Shown: in pieces, positions 23,115 through 31,850 of the stretch
Numbering within the stretch: the stretch's first letter is position 1
Layout of the letters: every line of letters begins with the position of its first letter
Assembly: GCA_036271875.1 (NCBI GenBank)
Contig: DATAZU010000038.1
Span: forward strand, 1-64,000
DNA from: Galbitalea sp036271875
Lineage (GTDB): Bacteria > Actinomycetota > Actinomycetes > Actinomycetales > Microbacteriaceae
Length of the DNA: 64,000 bases
Direction of reading: 5' to 3'
Position numbers and translations under genes: made by a program
The notes under the pieces: generated by a model
Databases searched by the model: none
What the model was told of the DNA's origin: nothing
What the model saw: only the letters and a program-made list of their open reading frames with translations

Positions 23115-24704
23115 ATGGCCAAGACCTCAGCGATCTCGCCGTGGGCTCCGCTCGCGATTCCAGTGTTCCGGGTGCTGTGGTTCGCCCAGCTCGGGTCGAA
23201 CATCGGCACGTGGATGCAGACGGTCGGCGCCCAATGGTTCCTGGTCGATAGCGCCGCCGGCGCCACGATCATCGCTCTCGTGCAGACCGCGAGCCTTGCT
23301 CCGTCGCTGCTGCTGTCGCTGCCGGCGGGCGTGCTGTCCGACTCGCTGGATCGCCGCAAGCTCCTCATCTGGGGATCGATCGCCAGCGCCGTCATCACGA
23401 TCGGCCTCACCGTTCTCACAGCCGCGCACGGACTGACGCCGTGGCTGCTGCTGCTCTTCACGTTCCTGCTCGGCGCGACATCCGCGCTCACTGGCCCCGC
23501 CTGGCAATCCATCCAGCCCGAACTCGTTCCGCGCGCGCAGATCGCCGCAGCATCCGGACTCGGTGGAGTCACCGTCAACGGCGCCCGCGCGATCGGACCG
23601 GCGCTGGCCGGCATCATCCTGTCGCTGTTCGGAACACCGATCGTCTTCGGCATCAACGCCCTCAGCTTCATTGCGGCCGCCGTCGCGCTGATCTGGTGGA
23701 AGCGCGAACCGCAACCGGGACTGGATGATCGTGAACCGTTCTGGGGAGCGCTCGGCGCCGGCGTTCGGTACATCGCATCCGCCCACCTGATCCGCCGCAT
23801 CCTTCTGCGTTCGGCGTTGTTCGCACTGCCCGCGAGCGCGCTCTGGGCATTGCTCCCGCTCGTAGCCGAACGGATGCACGTGAACTCCGCCGGGTACGGG
23901 GCCCTGCTTGGCGCGCTCGGAATCGGCGCGGTCGTCGGCGTCTTCGCCCTGCCGCTCGCGCGAGCGCGCGTGAAGGACAACGTTATCCTCGCGGCCAGCG
24001 CCGGGCTCTACGCGATCGGCGTTGTCGGCGCTGCCTTCCTGCCGTTCGCAGGCGCATTCGTGCTCCTGGTGCTCTGCGGCGTGGCCTGGATCGGAACACT
24101 CACCGTGCTCAACGCCTCGCTGCAACTGACCCTGCCCCAGTGGGTGCGCTCGCGCGGTGCGGCGACGTACATCCTGATCTTCATGGGGACCATGGCAATC
24201 GGCTCCTACCTCTGGGGCGCCGTTGCGCAGTTGATCGGCGCGCCACTCGCGCTCGCCATCACGGCAGGACTGCTCGTTCTGGTCGCGGCAAGCGTGCCGC
24301 TGCTTCCGCTGCACGCAGCCACTGGTCGCATCGATCGCACGGTCGATCTCTCCTGGCCGACACCGACGCTGGTCTTTGAACCGCAGCCAACGGATGGCCC
24401 CGTCACCATCATGGTCGGCTATGAGGTGGCGCCCGAGCACCGCGAAGAGTTCGAACACGCCATGCAGCAGCTCGCCAGCTCTCGGCGACGAACCGGCGCG
24501 ACGCGATGGCACCTCTATGAAAGCGGCGAGGATGCGAAGGCCATGCTCGAGAGCTTCGTCGTCCCGTCCTGGGCCGAGTACCGGCGACAGCAGACCCAGC
24601 GCCTCACGGGACTTGACCGCGGACTGAAGAACGCGGTCGATGGCCTCAGCGAGGGCACGCCAACCGAAGTGCACTACTTCCCGCCGGGCGTTGGCCGCTC
24701 ATAG
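23115..24704 (+). CDS. MFS transporter with C-terminal dimeric alpha/beta-barrel-like domain
   Basis: A 529-aa exporter of the EntS/MFS_3 group. About 12 transmembrane helices occupy residues 10-395, starting with FRVLWFAQLGSNIGTWMQTVG and including the motif LSDSLDRRKLLIWG. The C-terminal 110 residues are soluble and read IMVGYEVAPEHREEFEHAMQ, then RTGATRWHLYES and FVVPSWAEYRRQ. This resembles an antibiotic-biosynthesis-monooxygenase-like ferredoxin fold and is common in this MFS subfamily. ATG 23115 is preferred over 23082 because a TAGTCT box lies 7 nt upstream. The substrate is unknown. Confidence 0.85.
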   Translation: MAKTSAISPWAPLAIPVFRVLWFAQLGSNIGTWMQTVGAQWFLVDSAAGATIIALVQTASLAPSLLLSLPAGVLSDSLDRRKLLIWGSIASAVITIGLTVLTAAHGLTPWLLLLFTFLLGATSALTGPAWQSIQPELVPRAQIAAASGLGGVTVNGARAIGPALAGIILSLFGTPIVFGINALSFIAAAVALIWWKREPQPGLDDREPFWGALGAGVRYIASAHLIRRILLRSALFALPASALWALLPLVAERMHVNSAGYGALLGALGIGAVVGVFALPLARARVKDNVILAASAGLYAIGVVGAAFLPFAGAFVLLVLCGVAWIGTLTVLNASLQLTLPQWVRSRGAATYILIFMGTMAIGSYLWGAVAQLIGAPLALAITAGLLVLVAASVPLLPLHAATGRIDRTVDLSWPTPTLVFEPQPTDGPVTIMVGYEVAPEHREEFEHAMQQLASSRRRTGATRWHLYESGEDAKAMLESFVVPSWAEYRRQQTQRLTGLDRGLKNAVDGLSEGTPTEVHYFPPGVGRS

Positions 24705-24754
24705 CGCAAGAAATGAGCACGTTCTGCCTATGACACTTGGAGCTTCCTGAGCGC

Positions 24755-24760
24755 TAGCTT
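24755..24760 (+). promoter_or_regulatory. Predicted -10 of the lipoprotein gene (leaderless)
   Basis: TAGCTT lies 6 nt (TGGCTC) before the ATG. A TGACAC at 24731-24736 sits 18 nt upstream and may be the -35. Confidence 0.5.
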
Positions 24761-24766
24761 TGGCTC

Positions 24767-25561
24767 ATGTCACAGCGATTCGTGTCCATCGCGCTGTTCG
24801 CCGCGGTTGCCAGCGGCGCCGCGCTCGTGCTCAGCGGATGCTTCCTGATCCCGAGTCAGCCGGAGCCGGACCCGAGCGGGCCATTCGCCGCACCCACAGA
24901 TACGCCGGCGCCATCCACTTCGGTCACGCCCACGCCGATTCCGACCGCGACGGCGACGACTCCACCGACAGCGGCCGGATGCGCTGCAAACAGCGCCCAA
25001 ATGCCAGCGGGCGCGGTCGCGCACAAGACGATCGACATTGACGGCGACGGCCTCACCGACACCGAGTGGGTCAGCGATTCGCCGAGTCTCCAATTTGGGG
25101 TGACAACGGCATCCGGTGCGACCTTCTCGTATCCGCTGGCGACCGCGTCCCCCGCTGCGCGCGAAGGTTTCATCGCGCGACTCAACGACCACCGGATCGT
25201 CAGCATCGTCGACGATGGCAGGGCAGCGTATGTGCACTTCTTCGTGAGCTGCGCCTGGGTGACGACGAAGCATCCGAACGGTTCGCAGTACATTCTGGAC
25301 TTCAACGATGTCAGCGGCACGGGCAGCGGCGTCGGCTGCATCCTCGGCTACGTGAACAGCTACAACGTGAAGAACACCGCAACCGGCGATACCGTCACGG
25401 CGACGCCGCTCAACCTGAACGGAACGGGCAGCATCGCCAACCCCGGGGCGGTCACGACCGTGGTCGCGAACGCGTCGGCGAGCGACCCACGGGTCAAGGT
25501 CGCGCAGGAGATCTCGTGCGGGTCGGTGACCGTCGCGAGCGGTGGAGTGTCGCTGCACTAG
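24767..25561 (+). CDS. Predicted lipoprotein with Ca-binding-like motif
   Basis: A 264-aa exported lipoprotein of unknown function. The signal peptide ends in a lipobox (LVLSGC, lipidated Cys about residue 25). A Pro/Thr-rich linker (about 30-68) follows. The mature domain contains DIDGDGLTDTEW near residue 90, a dockerin/EF-hand-like calcium loop, and FVSCAWVTTKHPNG further on. Four Cys after the lipobox may form disulphides (CAANS, FVSCAW, GVGCILG, EISCGS). It is convergent with mfd, and a repeat-derived hairpin lies between the two stops. Confidence 0.8.
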   Translation: MSQRFVSIALFAAVASGAALVLSGCFLIPSQPEPDPSGPFAAPTDTPAPSTSVTPTPIPTATATTPPTAAGCAANSAQMPAGAVAHKTIDIDGDGLTDTEWVSDSPSLQFGVTTASGATFSYPLATASPAAREGFIARLNDHRIVSIVDDGRAAYVHFFVSCAWVTTKHPNGSQYILDFNDVSGTGSGVGCILGYVNSYNVKNTATGDTVTATPLNLNGTGSIANPGAVTTVVANASASDPRVKVAQEISCGSVTVASGGVSLH

Positions 25562-25589
25562 GAGTTTGCGGATCGAAGGTTGGCTCGGC

Positions 25590-25628
25590 CCCTGAGGCTC
25601 TCGAAGGCGCCCTTCGACAACCTCAGGG
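25590..25628. repeat. Repeat-derived hairpin at the mfd stop codon
   Basis: A diverged inverted pair of the 24-bp repeat: CCCTGAGG / TCGAAGG / CCTTCGA / CCTCAGGG (25590-25628) folds into a two-part stem with a 3-by-3 internal loop. The mfd stop (25623-25625) lies inside the right arm, and the lipoprotein gene ends 29 nt before the left arm. It may work as a bidirectional terminator. Confidence 0.75.
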
Positions 25629-28600
25629 ACCGGGTGTGGCCTCGACGACCGTCACTGGTGCCGGAAATATTGCCACGAGAAGAGTGGATGCCCACTCGAT
25701 GAGGTCGCCGTCCGCCGGCGGCTCGCCGTTGATGCGCGGCATCGGGACGCTGAGCGCGTTCGCCGCAGCGAAGTACTTCGCACCCGGGTACATCCGCTGC
25801 AGGCGCACCTGAACCGAATCGGCGAGGTTTGCCGGCGCCAGCCGCAGATTCGTCCCCATCGCGACGACCTCTGACAAGCCAGCCTTTACTGCCGCACGCC
25901 GCAGTCGGGACACTGCGATCAAGTTCACGACTGCGGCCGGCGGTTCACCGTATCGGTCGGTGAGTTCATCCAAAACCTCATCGATCTGAGTGTCGGTCGA
26001 GGTCGGCGCGGATGCCGTCGACAGCTTCTGGTACGCCTCGAGACGAAGCCGCTCGCTTTCGACGTATTCCTCGGGGATGTGGGCATCCACCGGGAGCTCC
26101 AGGCGCAGTTCGGTCTGGCCCTCCGCGACATCCCCGCGGAACGCCGACACCGCCTCGCCGATCATCCGCAGGTACAGGTCGAATCCGACACCGGCGATAT
26201 GTCCGGACTGTTCGCCGCCGAGCAGGTTGCCGGCGCCGCGAATCTCCAGGTCTTTGAGCGCGATCTGGATGCCAGAGCCCAGGTCGTTGTTCGCGGCGAT
26301 CGTCGAGAGGCGGTCGAGTGCCGTCTCGGACAGCGGCTTGTCCTCGTCGTAGAGGAAGTACGCATAGGCCCGTTCGCGCCCACGGCCGACGCGACCACGC
26401 AGTTGATGCAGCTGGGACAGCCCGTATTTATCGGCGCGATCGATGATGAGCGTGTTGGCGTTGGCGATGTCGAGGCCGGTCTCGATGATCGTGGTCGAGA
26501 CCAGCACGTCGAACTTGCGCTCCCAGAAGTCGACCATCACCTGCTCGAGAACGTGCTCGGGTAGCTGCCCGTGGGCAACCGCGATCCGCGCCTCCGGGAC
26601 GATCTCGGCCAGTTCCGTCGCGATCCGATTGATGGATGACACGCGATTGTGCACGTAGAAGATTTGGCCCTCGCGAAGCAGCTCGCGGCGGATCGCGGCA
26701 CCGACCTGCTTGGTTGAGTACGGCCCGACGAAGGTGAGAATCGGATGCCGATCCTCGGGAGGTGTTGCGAGCGTCGACATCTCGCGGATGCCCGTCACCG
26801 CCATCTCCAGTGTGCGCGGGATGGGCGTCGCCGACATCGCGAGGATGTCCACGTTGGTCTTCAGCTTCTTGAGCGCATCCTTGTGCTCGACGCCGAAGCG
26901 CTGCTCCTCATCGATGACCACGAGCCCGAGATCCTTGAAGCTCACGCCCTGGCTCAGGATGCGATGGGTTCCGATGACCATGTCGATCGAACCATCCGCG
27001 AGCCCAGCGATCGCCTCGCGCGCTTCCTTCTCGGTCTGAAACCGGCTGAGCGGACGCAGGTGCACGGGGAAACCGGCGAAGCGCTCGACGAACGTCTCCA
27101 TGTGCTGCTTTACGAGCAGTGTTGTCGGCACGATCATCGCGACCTGCTTGCCATCCTGAATCGCCTTGAAGGCGGCGCGCACGGCGACCTCGGTCTTGCC
27201 GTATCCGACGTCGCCGGAGAGCAGGCGATCCATCGGGATGGGCGACTCCATGTCGCGCTTGACCTCATCGATCGTGGTCAGCTGGTCGGGCGTCTCGACG
27301 AACGGGAACGCCTCCTCGAGTTCGTGCTGCCAGGGAGTATCCGGCGGGAACGCGTGACCCCTGCTGGCCATGCGTGCCGAGTAGAGCTTGACCAGTTCGA
27401 CCGCGATGTCACGGACCGCGCGACGAGCCTTGCCCTTCGCCGCAGCCCAGTCGCTTCCGCCCATCTTGCTGAGGGATGGCGCCTCGCCGCCGACATAGCG
27501 CGTGAGAAGGTCGAGCTGATCGGTTGGCACATAGAGCTTGTCGCCCGGGTAGCCGCGCTTGTTCGGGGCGTACTCGATGACAAGAAACTCACGCGTCGAC
27601 TTCACCGGGTTGCGCCCGCCGCTGGACACTTCGCGCTGCGTCAGTTCGAGAAACTTGCCGATGCCATGCGTCTGGTGCACAACGAAGTCGCCGGTCTTGA
27701 GTTGCAGCGGATCGACGACGTTCTGTCGCTTCACCCCGAGCTTCTTGACCTGGCGCGAGTCGTAACCGGCGGTGCGTCCATAGAACTCGGATTCGCTGAG
27801 CACCGCGAGCTTGATTTCCGGAAGCTCGAACCCCGCTTCAACGGATGCCTGCAGCAGGTACGCGACCCCGGGTTCCCAGTCGAACGCGGAGCTTGTCTCG
27901 GTCCCTGAGCTTGTCGAAGGGCCGCCCTCCAGAATCCTCGCCGCGACCTCGTGCTCCCCGAGCACATCCGCGGCCCGTTCGACGAGCCCGGTCCCCAGCG
28001 CGGCGATCGCAACGACCCAGCCGTCCCTGGTCAGTTCGCGCACGTGTTCGATCGCGCCCGCCAGTTGTCCGGCAAAGCTCGGAACCGCGGATGCGTCGAT
28101 CCGGATGTACTCCCCCGCGCCCTCGATCGCCTCGATTCCTTCCGCAACGGCTGCGTCTTCTGAAACAGTAGTTGGCTGAGTAGCACGGCCCGCGGGGCCG
28201 GGCGAATCGAAGCCCGCCGCCGCGCCGCTGTCGAAGCTCGACAGCGTCCACCACGACCGCCCGCCCGCGCTCATCCGCAACGCGCCGAGCGACAGGAAGT
28301 CGCCAGCATCCAGATCGATCGGCGCCTCGGCACCCGCGGTCGCAGCGCTCCACGCCGCGGCAAGGAACTCGCGGTTCGTCTCAAGCAGACTGACCGCTCG
28401 CGTCGAAACCCGCTCCGGCGAAAGCACTGCGATTGCGGCGTCGGCGGGCAGGTAGTCGGTCAGCGGTACCAGCTTGTCGACGAGTACCGGCGCGAGCGAC
28501 TCCATGCCCTCGACCGGGATGCCCTCGGAAATCTTCGCCAGCATCCCGGCGATGCTCGGGAACTCGTGCTGCATCTCGCGGGCGCGCATCCGAACGGGCT

Positions 28601-29417
28601 CACTCAGCAGCAGTTCGCGGCTCGCCGGAAACCGCGTCTCGGTCAGTGGATCGCCGATGCTGCGCTGATCGGCGACGGAGAAGTAGCGAAGCTGTTCGAC
28701 CTCGTCTCCGAAGAACTCGATCCGCACCGGATGCTCATCGATCGGTGAGAACACGTCGAGGATGCCACCGCGAACCGCGAACTCGCCGCGGCGCGTAACC
28801 ATGTCGACGCGCGAGTACGCGAGATCGATCAGCTGGCGGCCGATGGACGCGAGGTCGTAGCCGCGGCCTCCCGCCGTGAGTGCGATCGGCTCGAGGTCGA
28901 TGAGGTTGTCGGCGAGGGGCTGGAGCGCTGCGCGAACGGATGCGACGAGGATGATGTGCGTGCGGTGAGGCCCTTCGACGAACTCAGGAACCCCGCTAAG
29001 TCCGCCGCCCGAAGCCGAGCCGGTCCCTGAGCCGGAGCCGGTCCCGGTCCCTGAGCCTGTCGAAGGGCCACCACGAGACCAGTCCTTCAAGCGCCGCAGC
29101 GCGTCGATCCGCTTGCCAACGGTCTCGGCACTCGGGCTCAGCCTCTCGTGCGGCAGGGTCTCCCACGCCGGGAACTCGATGATCTCGGCATCCGGTACGA
29201 CGCTCGCCAGCGCAGCCGCGAGACCCTCGGCTTCACGGCTCGTTGCGGTGATGGCGAGGAGCGCCTGTGGACCATCACGGCGCGCAAGCAGCCCGGCCAG
29301 TAGCGGGGCACGGAGGCCGTCCACTAGGGAGAAATCAGCACTTCGGGCGGAGTACGAGAGCGCGTTCTCGAACGTTTGGGCGCGCGAAAGCCCCCCGATT
29401 AATTGTTCGAGTACCAC
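25623..29417 (-). CDS. mfd: Transcription-repair coupling factor Mfd
   Basis: A 1264-aa ATP-dependent translocase that removes stalled RNA polymerase and recruits UvrA. The N-terminal UvrB-like domains hold IIEFPAWETLPHERLSPSA. An RNA-polymerase-interacting domain (FVVHQTHGIGKFLEL, near 560) precedes the RecG-like helicase with Walker A LLSGDVGYGKTEVAVRA and VVIDEEQRFGVEHKD. The C-terminal UvrA-binding-inhibitory domain ends the protein. The product is longer than average because repeat DNA inserts Gly/Ser-rich linkers near residues 117-150 (28969-29069) and 500 (27900-27923). The stop codon itself lies in repeat DNA. TAGACT is 6 nt before the GTG start. Confidence 0.97.
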   Translation of the reverse strand: MVLEQLIGGLSRAQTFENALSYSARSADFSLVDGLRAPLLAGLLARRDGPQALLAITATSREAEGLAAALASVVPDAEIIEFPAWETLPHERLSPSAETVGKRIDALRRLKDWSRGGPSTGSGTGTGSGSGTGSASGGGLSGVPEFVEGPHRTHIILVASVRAALQPLADNLIDLEPIALTAGGRGYDLASIGRQLIDLAYSRVDMVTRRGEFAVRGGILDVFSPIDEHPVRIEFFGDEVEQLRYFSVADQRSIGDPLTETRFPASRELLLSEPVRMRAREMQHEFPSIAGMLAKISEGIPVEGMESLAPVLVDKLVPLTDYLPADAAIAVLSPERVSTRAVSLLETNREFLAAAWSAATAGAEAPIDLDAGDFLSLGALRMSAGGRSWWTLSSFDSGAAAGFDSPGPAGRATQPTTVSEDAAVAEGIEAIEGAGEYIRIDASAVPSFAGQLAGAIEHVRELTRDGWVVAIAALGTGLVERAADVLGEHEVAARILEGGPSTSSGTETSSAFDWEPGVAYLLQASVEAGFELPEIKLAVLSESEFYGRTAGYDSRQVKKLGVKRQNVVDPLQLKTGDFVVHQTHGIGKFLELTQREVSSGGRNPVKSTREFLVIEYAPNKRGYPGDKLYVPTDQLDLLTRYVGGEAPSLSKMGGSDWAAAKGKARRAVRDIAVELVKLYSARMASRGHAFPPDTPWQHELEEAFPFVETPDQLTTIDEVKRDMESPIPMDRLLSGDVGYGKTEVAVRAAFKAIQDGKQVAMIVPTTLLVKQHMETFVERFAGFPVHLRPLSRFQTEKEAREAIAGLADGSIDMVIGTHRILSQGVSFKDLGLVVIDEEQRFGVEHKDALKKLKTNVDILAMSATPIPRTLEMAVTGIREMSTLATPPEDRHPILTFVGPYSTKQVGAAIRRELLREGQIFYVHNRVSSINRIATELAEIVPEARIAVAHGQLPEHVLEQVMVDFWERKFDVLVSTTIIETGLDIANANTLIIDRADKYGLSQLHQLRGRVGRGRERAYAYFLYDEDKPLSETALDRLSTIAANNDLGSGIQIALKDLEIRGAGNLLGGEQSGHIAGVGFDLYLRMIGEAVSAFRGDVAEGQTELRLELPVDAHIPEEYVESERLRLEAYQKLSTASAPTSTDTQIDEVLDELTDRYGEPPAAVVNLIAVSRLRRAAVKAGLSEVVAMGTNLRLAPANLADSVQVRLQRMYPGAKYFAAANALSVPMPRINGEPPADGDLIEWASTLLVAIFPAPVTVVEATPGP
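27900..27923. repeat. 24-bp repeat inside mfd
   Basis: A single full copy starting GGTCCCTGAGCTTGTCGAAG. On the minus strand it encodes GGPSTSSGT within mfd, near residue 500. Confidence 0.85.
28969..29069. repeat. Inverted pair of 24-bp repeats inside mfd
   Basis: Copies at 28969-28992 (GGCCCTTCGACGAACTCAGG...) and 29046-29069 (GGTCCCTGAGCCTGTCGAAG...) face each other around a GGTCCCTGAGCC-derived core. In mfd they are translated as a Gly/Ser-rich linker of about 33 residues ending VPEFVEGP. Confidence 0.85.
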
Positions 29418-29423
29418 GTGTCC

Positions 29424-29429
29424 AGTCTA
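29424..29429 (-). promoter_or_regulatory. Predicted -10 of mfd (leaderless)
   Basis: TAGACT on the minus strand is 6 nt (GGACAC) from the GTG start, with no ribosome binding site. TAGACT is close to the actinobacterial -10 consensus. Confidence 0.6.
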
Positions 29430-29469
29430 GGTGGCGGGGGTGACGCTGGCCTGCGAGGGCCCGACATGG

Positions 29470-30648
29470 TTAGTCGTCGTGTGGGGCACCGATTCGCGCG
29501 ATGGCAGCGTCGATGTCGCGGAACGGGTCCTTTGAGGGGGCCGACGCTTTCGGGTCGGGCTCGGAGAGCGGTTCCGGGGTCTCCTCGGGCTCGGGCTCGG
29601 GTGAGTCTTCGGGGGCGGGCCCTTCGACAGGCTCAGGGATCGGCGAGGGCTCAGGGATCGGCGAGGGCTCAGGGACCCGGGTGGGCTCAGGGACCCGGGT
29701 GGGCTCAGGGACCGGCGAGGGCTCAGGGACCGGGGTGGGCTTTGCCTTGGGGACGACAACCTCGCGAGGTGGGGGCGCATCCACCCTGAGGCACTCGAGA
29801 AGGGAGGCAAACTCGGGCTTCCAGCCCAATTCGCCTAGAGCCTTGGACGAATCGAGCTCCATGCTCGTGCGGGTCAGCAGCATCGAGCCGAACGGCGCAA
29901 ACATCCGCAGCACCGAATCCGGGAGTTGCTGCGGCGGCTTGATATCCGCGGCTTCGGCTCGCGCAATCTCGCGAGCGCGATAGGTCATCGGATGATCATC
30001 CGCGACGTTGTAGATCTCCCCGGCCCTGTACTTCGCGAGCGCAAGGACGACCGCGTGCGCGGCATCCTTCACGTGCACCATCGGGAGCACACCGTCCCAG
30101 GTGCGCGAAACCGGCGACACCGTTTTCGCGGTGCTGTCGTAGAAGAGCCCGTATCTGAGAGAGACGCCGCCGAACGCGCGAACCTGCTGCTCCAGGCTGA
30201 GCAGCGCGACAAGCACGGAGTCATTGCGGTCATCGCGCTCGCCGAACGGTGCCAGCTCGGTGAGCGGCTCGCGGCCGAGATCGTTGAATCCGTAGCCGCC
30301 GAAGAAGGACGCGGCGACGAACTTCTTCGCCCCGACCGCACGGGCGGCGGCAATCAGCGCGCTTGTTCCCTCGGTGCGGAGACGGTTCGTGTCCCGCATG
30401 TCTTTGTAGCGGACCGGGGGCTTGGCGAGAGCGGTGAGCTGGTGCACGACCGCATCCGCCTTGACGCTGGCGAGCGCGGCGAGCAGGGATGGGCGATCGA
30501 GAACATCCGCGACGATCTCTCGAGCACCGGTGTCCGCGAGCGATCCGGCGGTGCGAGTGATGCCGATGACCTCGTGCTTGGCGCCGATCAGCTGGGGCAC
30601 GAGATAGCGCCCAACCGCGCCGGAAGCCCCGGCAAGAAGCACTCGCAT
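29470..30648 (-). CDS. NAD-dependent epimerase/reductase family protein with repeat-derived C-terminal tail
   Basis: A 392-aa extended short-chain dehydrogenase-like protein. The N-terminal Rossmann fold reads MRVLLAGASGAVGRYLVPQL, binding NAD(P). Further segments are VKADAVVHQLTAL, the tyrosine-containing VSLRYGLFYD and a C-terminal substrate region up to about residue 295 (LGWKPEFASLLECL). After that a tail of about 90 residues repeats VPEPT, VPEPS, IPEPS and PEPVEGP; this comes from six 18-bp units of the dispersed repeat. The tail is acidic and probably disordered. The enzymatic substrate is unknown. TAACGT is 6 nt before the ATG. Confidence 0.82.
   Translation of the reverse strand: MRVLLAGASGAVGRYLVPQLIGAKHEVIGITRTAGSLADTGAREIVADVLDRPSLLAALASVKADAVVHQLTALAKPPVRYKDMRDTNRLRTEGTSALIAAARAVGAKKFVAASFFGGYGFNDLGREPLTELAPFGERDDRNDSVLVALLSLEQQVRAFGGVSLRYGLFYDSTAKTVSPVSRTWDGVLPMVHVKDAAHAVVLALAKYRAGEIYNVADDHPMTYRAREIARAEAADIKPPQQLPDSVLRMFAPFGSMLLTRTSMELDSSKALGELGWKPEFASLLECLRVDAPPPREVVVPKAKPTPVPEPSPVPEPTRVPEPTRVPEPSPIPEPSPIPEPVEGPAPEDSPEPEPEETPEPLSEPDPKASAPSKDPFRDIDAAIARIGAPHDD
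29618..29737. repeat. Tandem 18-bp expansion in the epimerase-like gene
   Basis: A 24-bp copy at 29618-29641 leads into six 18-bp units starting at 29630, 29648, 29666, 29684, 29702 and 29720. Unit sequence is GGCTCAGGGAYCSGSGWG-like, with pairs of identical neighbours. All units keep the reading frame of the epimerase-like gene. Confidence 0.9.
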
Positions 30649-30654
30649 CCCCCA

Positions 30655-30660
30655 ACGTTA
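30655..30660 (-). promoter_or_regulatory. Predicted -10 of the epimerase-like gene (leaderless)
   Basis: TAACGT on the minus strand is 6 nt (TGGGGG) from the ATG. Confidence 0.5.
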
Positions 30661-30736
30661 CCGGGCGGTCTACTGCGAATTTGCCAAGAAGGGCGTAATA
30701 GCGCCCTGTCCCCTGTTCGGGGGCGATTTCTTTCGA

Positions 30737-30742
30737 TAATGT
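30737..30742 (+). promoter_or_regulatory. Predicted -10 of the 154-aa gene (leaderless)
   Basis: TAATGT lies 6 nt (GATGCC) before the GTG start at 30749. No ribosome binding site is visible. Confidence 0.5.
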
Positions 30743-30748
30743 GATGCC

Positions 30749-31213
30749 GTGTACGCAATCAGCGAGAGGGTTCGGGCTCAGCTCTTGAGCCTCAGCGCGA
30801 TCGTGCACGACATCGACGGAACGCTCGCTCCGACCATCGAGGCGGGTTCGCTTGAGCTCGAGTTCGAGCACGGTCTGTTTCTGCATCCGAGCGCGCTGCG
30901 CACCATCGCCGCATGGATCGACGGCGACATCTGGATGTACCGATACCTCGAGCTCAATATCGCTGACGGAATCGTGTACAAAGTGGGTGAGACGCAGCGA
31001 CTGGCTCCGCTCGGTCACGCATTGCTTGCCGAACAGGTGGCGAGGATGCTCGCCCGCTGCGGTCGCGAAATCATCTCGAACGTCGCCGACCGAATCATCG
31101 TGCCGCGCGAGTCCGTCGCCGAGGTCTTCGACGCCGACATCGTTGGCGCCGCTCGGATGGCGTTCAGTGCGCGAGCCTGGCTGACACGCAACGGGTACCA
31201 GGCCGAATGGTAG
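30749..31213 (+). CDS. Hypothetical protein
   Basis: A 154-aa cytosolic protein that I do not recognise. It begins with a helical segment (SERVRAQLLSLSAIVHDIDG). The middle is hydrophobic-patterned (MYRYLELNIADGIVYKVGE) and a positively charged helix follows (LLAEQVARMLARCGREIIS). No membrane span, Cys pair or known catalytic motif is visible. The GTG start is preceded by a TAATGT box at leaderless spacing, which supports expression. It ends 4 nt from the pth stop on the opposite strand, so there is no room for a separate terminator. Confidence 0.6.
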   Translation: MYAISERVRAQLLSLSAIVHDIDGTLAPTIEAGSLELEFEHGLFLHPSALRTIAAWIDGDIWMYRYLELNIADGIVYKVGETQRLAPLGHALLAEQVARMLARCGREIISNVADRIIVPRESVAEVFDADIVGAARMAFSARAWLTRNGYQAEW

Positions 31214-31217
31214 CGAG

Positions 31218-31829
31218 CTAGGGCTTGGTGTGGAACTTCAGCTGCGCCGCAGTGAGACCCGCGCTCGCGATCAGTTCGACCGCATCCGCCGCTTCCGAAA
31301 TCAGGTTCGGAAGGGTTGACCGCTCCGGACCGCTGAAATCCTTCAGCACGAAGCTCGCGGCATCCTGACGTCCGGGCGGACGCCCGATACCAACTCGCAC
31401 CCGAATGAAGTCCGGGGTTCCCAGCGCGGACGTGATGTCACGGATGCCGTTGTGACCGCCGTTACCGCCGCCGATCTTTAGGCGCACGTCATCGAACGGG
31501 ATGTCCAGCTCATCGTGCACCACGATCAGACGCGACGCATCCAACGTGAAGTACTTGAGCAGCGACGATGTCGGACCACCCGACAAATTCATGAAACTCA
31601 GCGGCTTCGCCAGCACGAATCGGGATTCACCCGACCGCCCCTCGGCGACCAGCGCATTGCCGCGTCCGGACTTGAAGCTTGCCGACATCCGGCCAGCCAG
31701 TTCAGACACAACCATCTGCCCGACATTGTGGCGATTTCCGGCGTAGCCGGGCCCGGGGTTACCGAGCCCGACCACAAGCCAGAGATTCGATAGCGCGGTT
31801 TCTCGCGCGCGCGAACCGAACAGTGCCAC
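31218..31829 (-). CDS. pth: Peptidyl-tRNA hydrolase
   Basis: A 203-aa esterase that releases peptides from tRNA after drop-off. The family start WLVVGLGNPGPGYAGNRHNVG is complete (quoted in part: GLGNPGPGYAGNRHNVG) and includes the catalytic His. Further conserved segments are LAKPLSFMNLSGG, VVHDELDIPF with the key Asp, and KIGGGNGGHNGIRDI. The C-terminal lid follows RVRVGIGRPPGRQD. The start is GTG, 21 nt after the stop of rplY, which gives the common rplY-pth operon. Confidence 0.97.
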   Translation of the reverse strand: MALFGSRARETALSNLWLVVGLGNPGPGYAGNRHNVGQMVVSELAGRMSASFKSGRGNALVAEGRSGESRFVLAKPLSFMNLSGGPTSSLLKYFTLDASRLIVVHDELDIPFDDVRLKIGGGNGGHNGIRDITSALGTPDFIRVRVGIGRPPGRQDAASFVLKDFSGPERSTLPNLISEAADAVELIASAGLTAAQLKFHTKP

Positions 31830-31850
31830 GACGTCAGAGCGGTCGGCGAA

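Noticed and set aside
23127..24674. 515-codon minus-strand ORF opposite the MFS gene
   Set aside because: Antisense of membrane helices gives a highly charged frame; the plus-strand gene has clear transporter motifs.
29630..29737. CRISPR-like repeat at the end of the epimerase-like gene
   Set aside because: The units are contiguous, coding and derived from the dispersed repeat.
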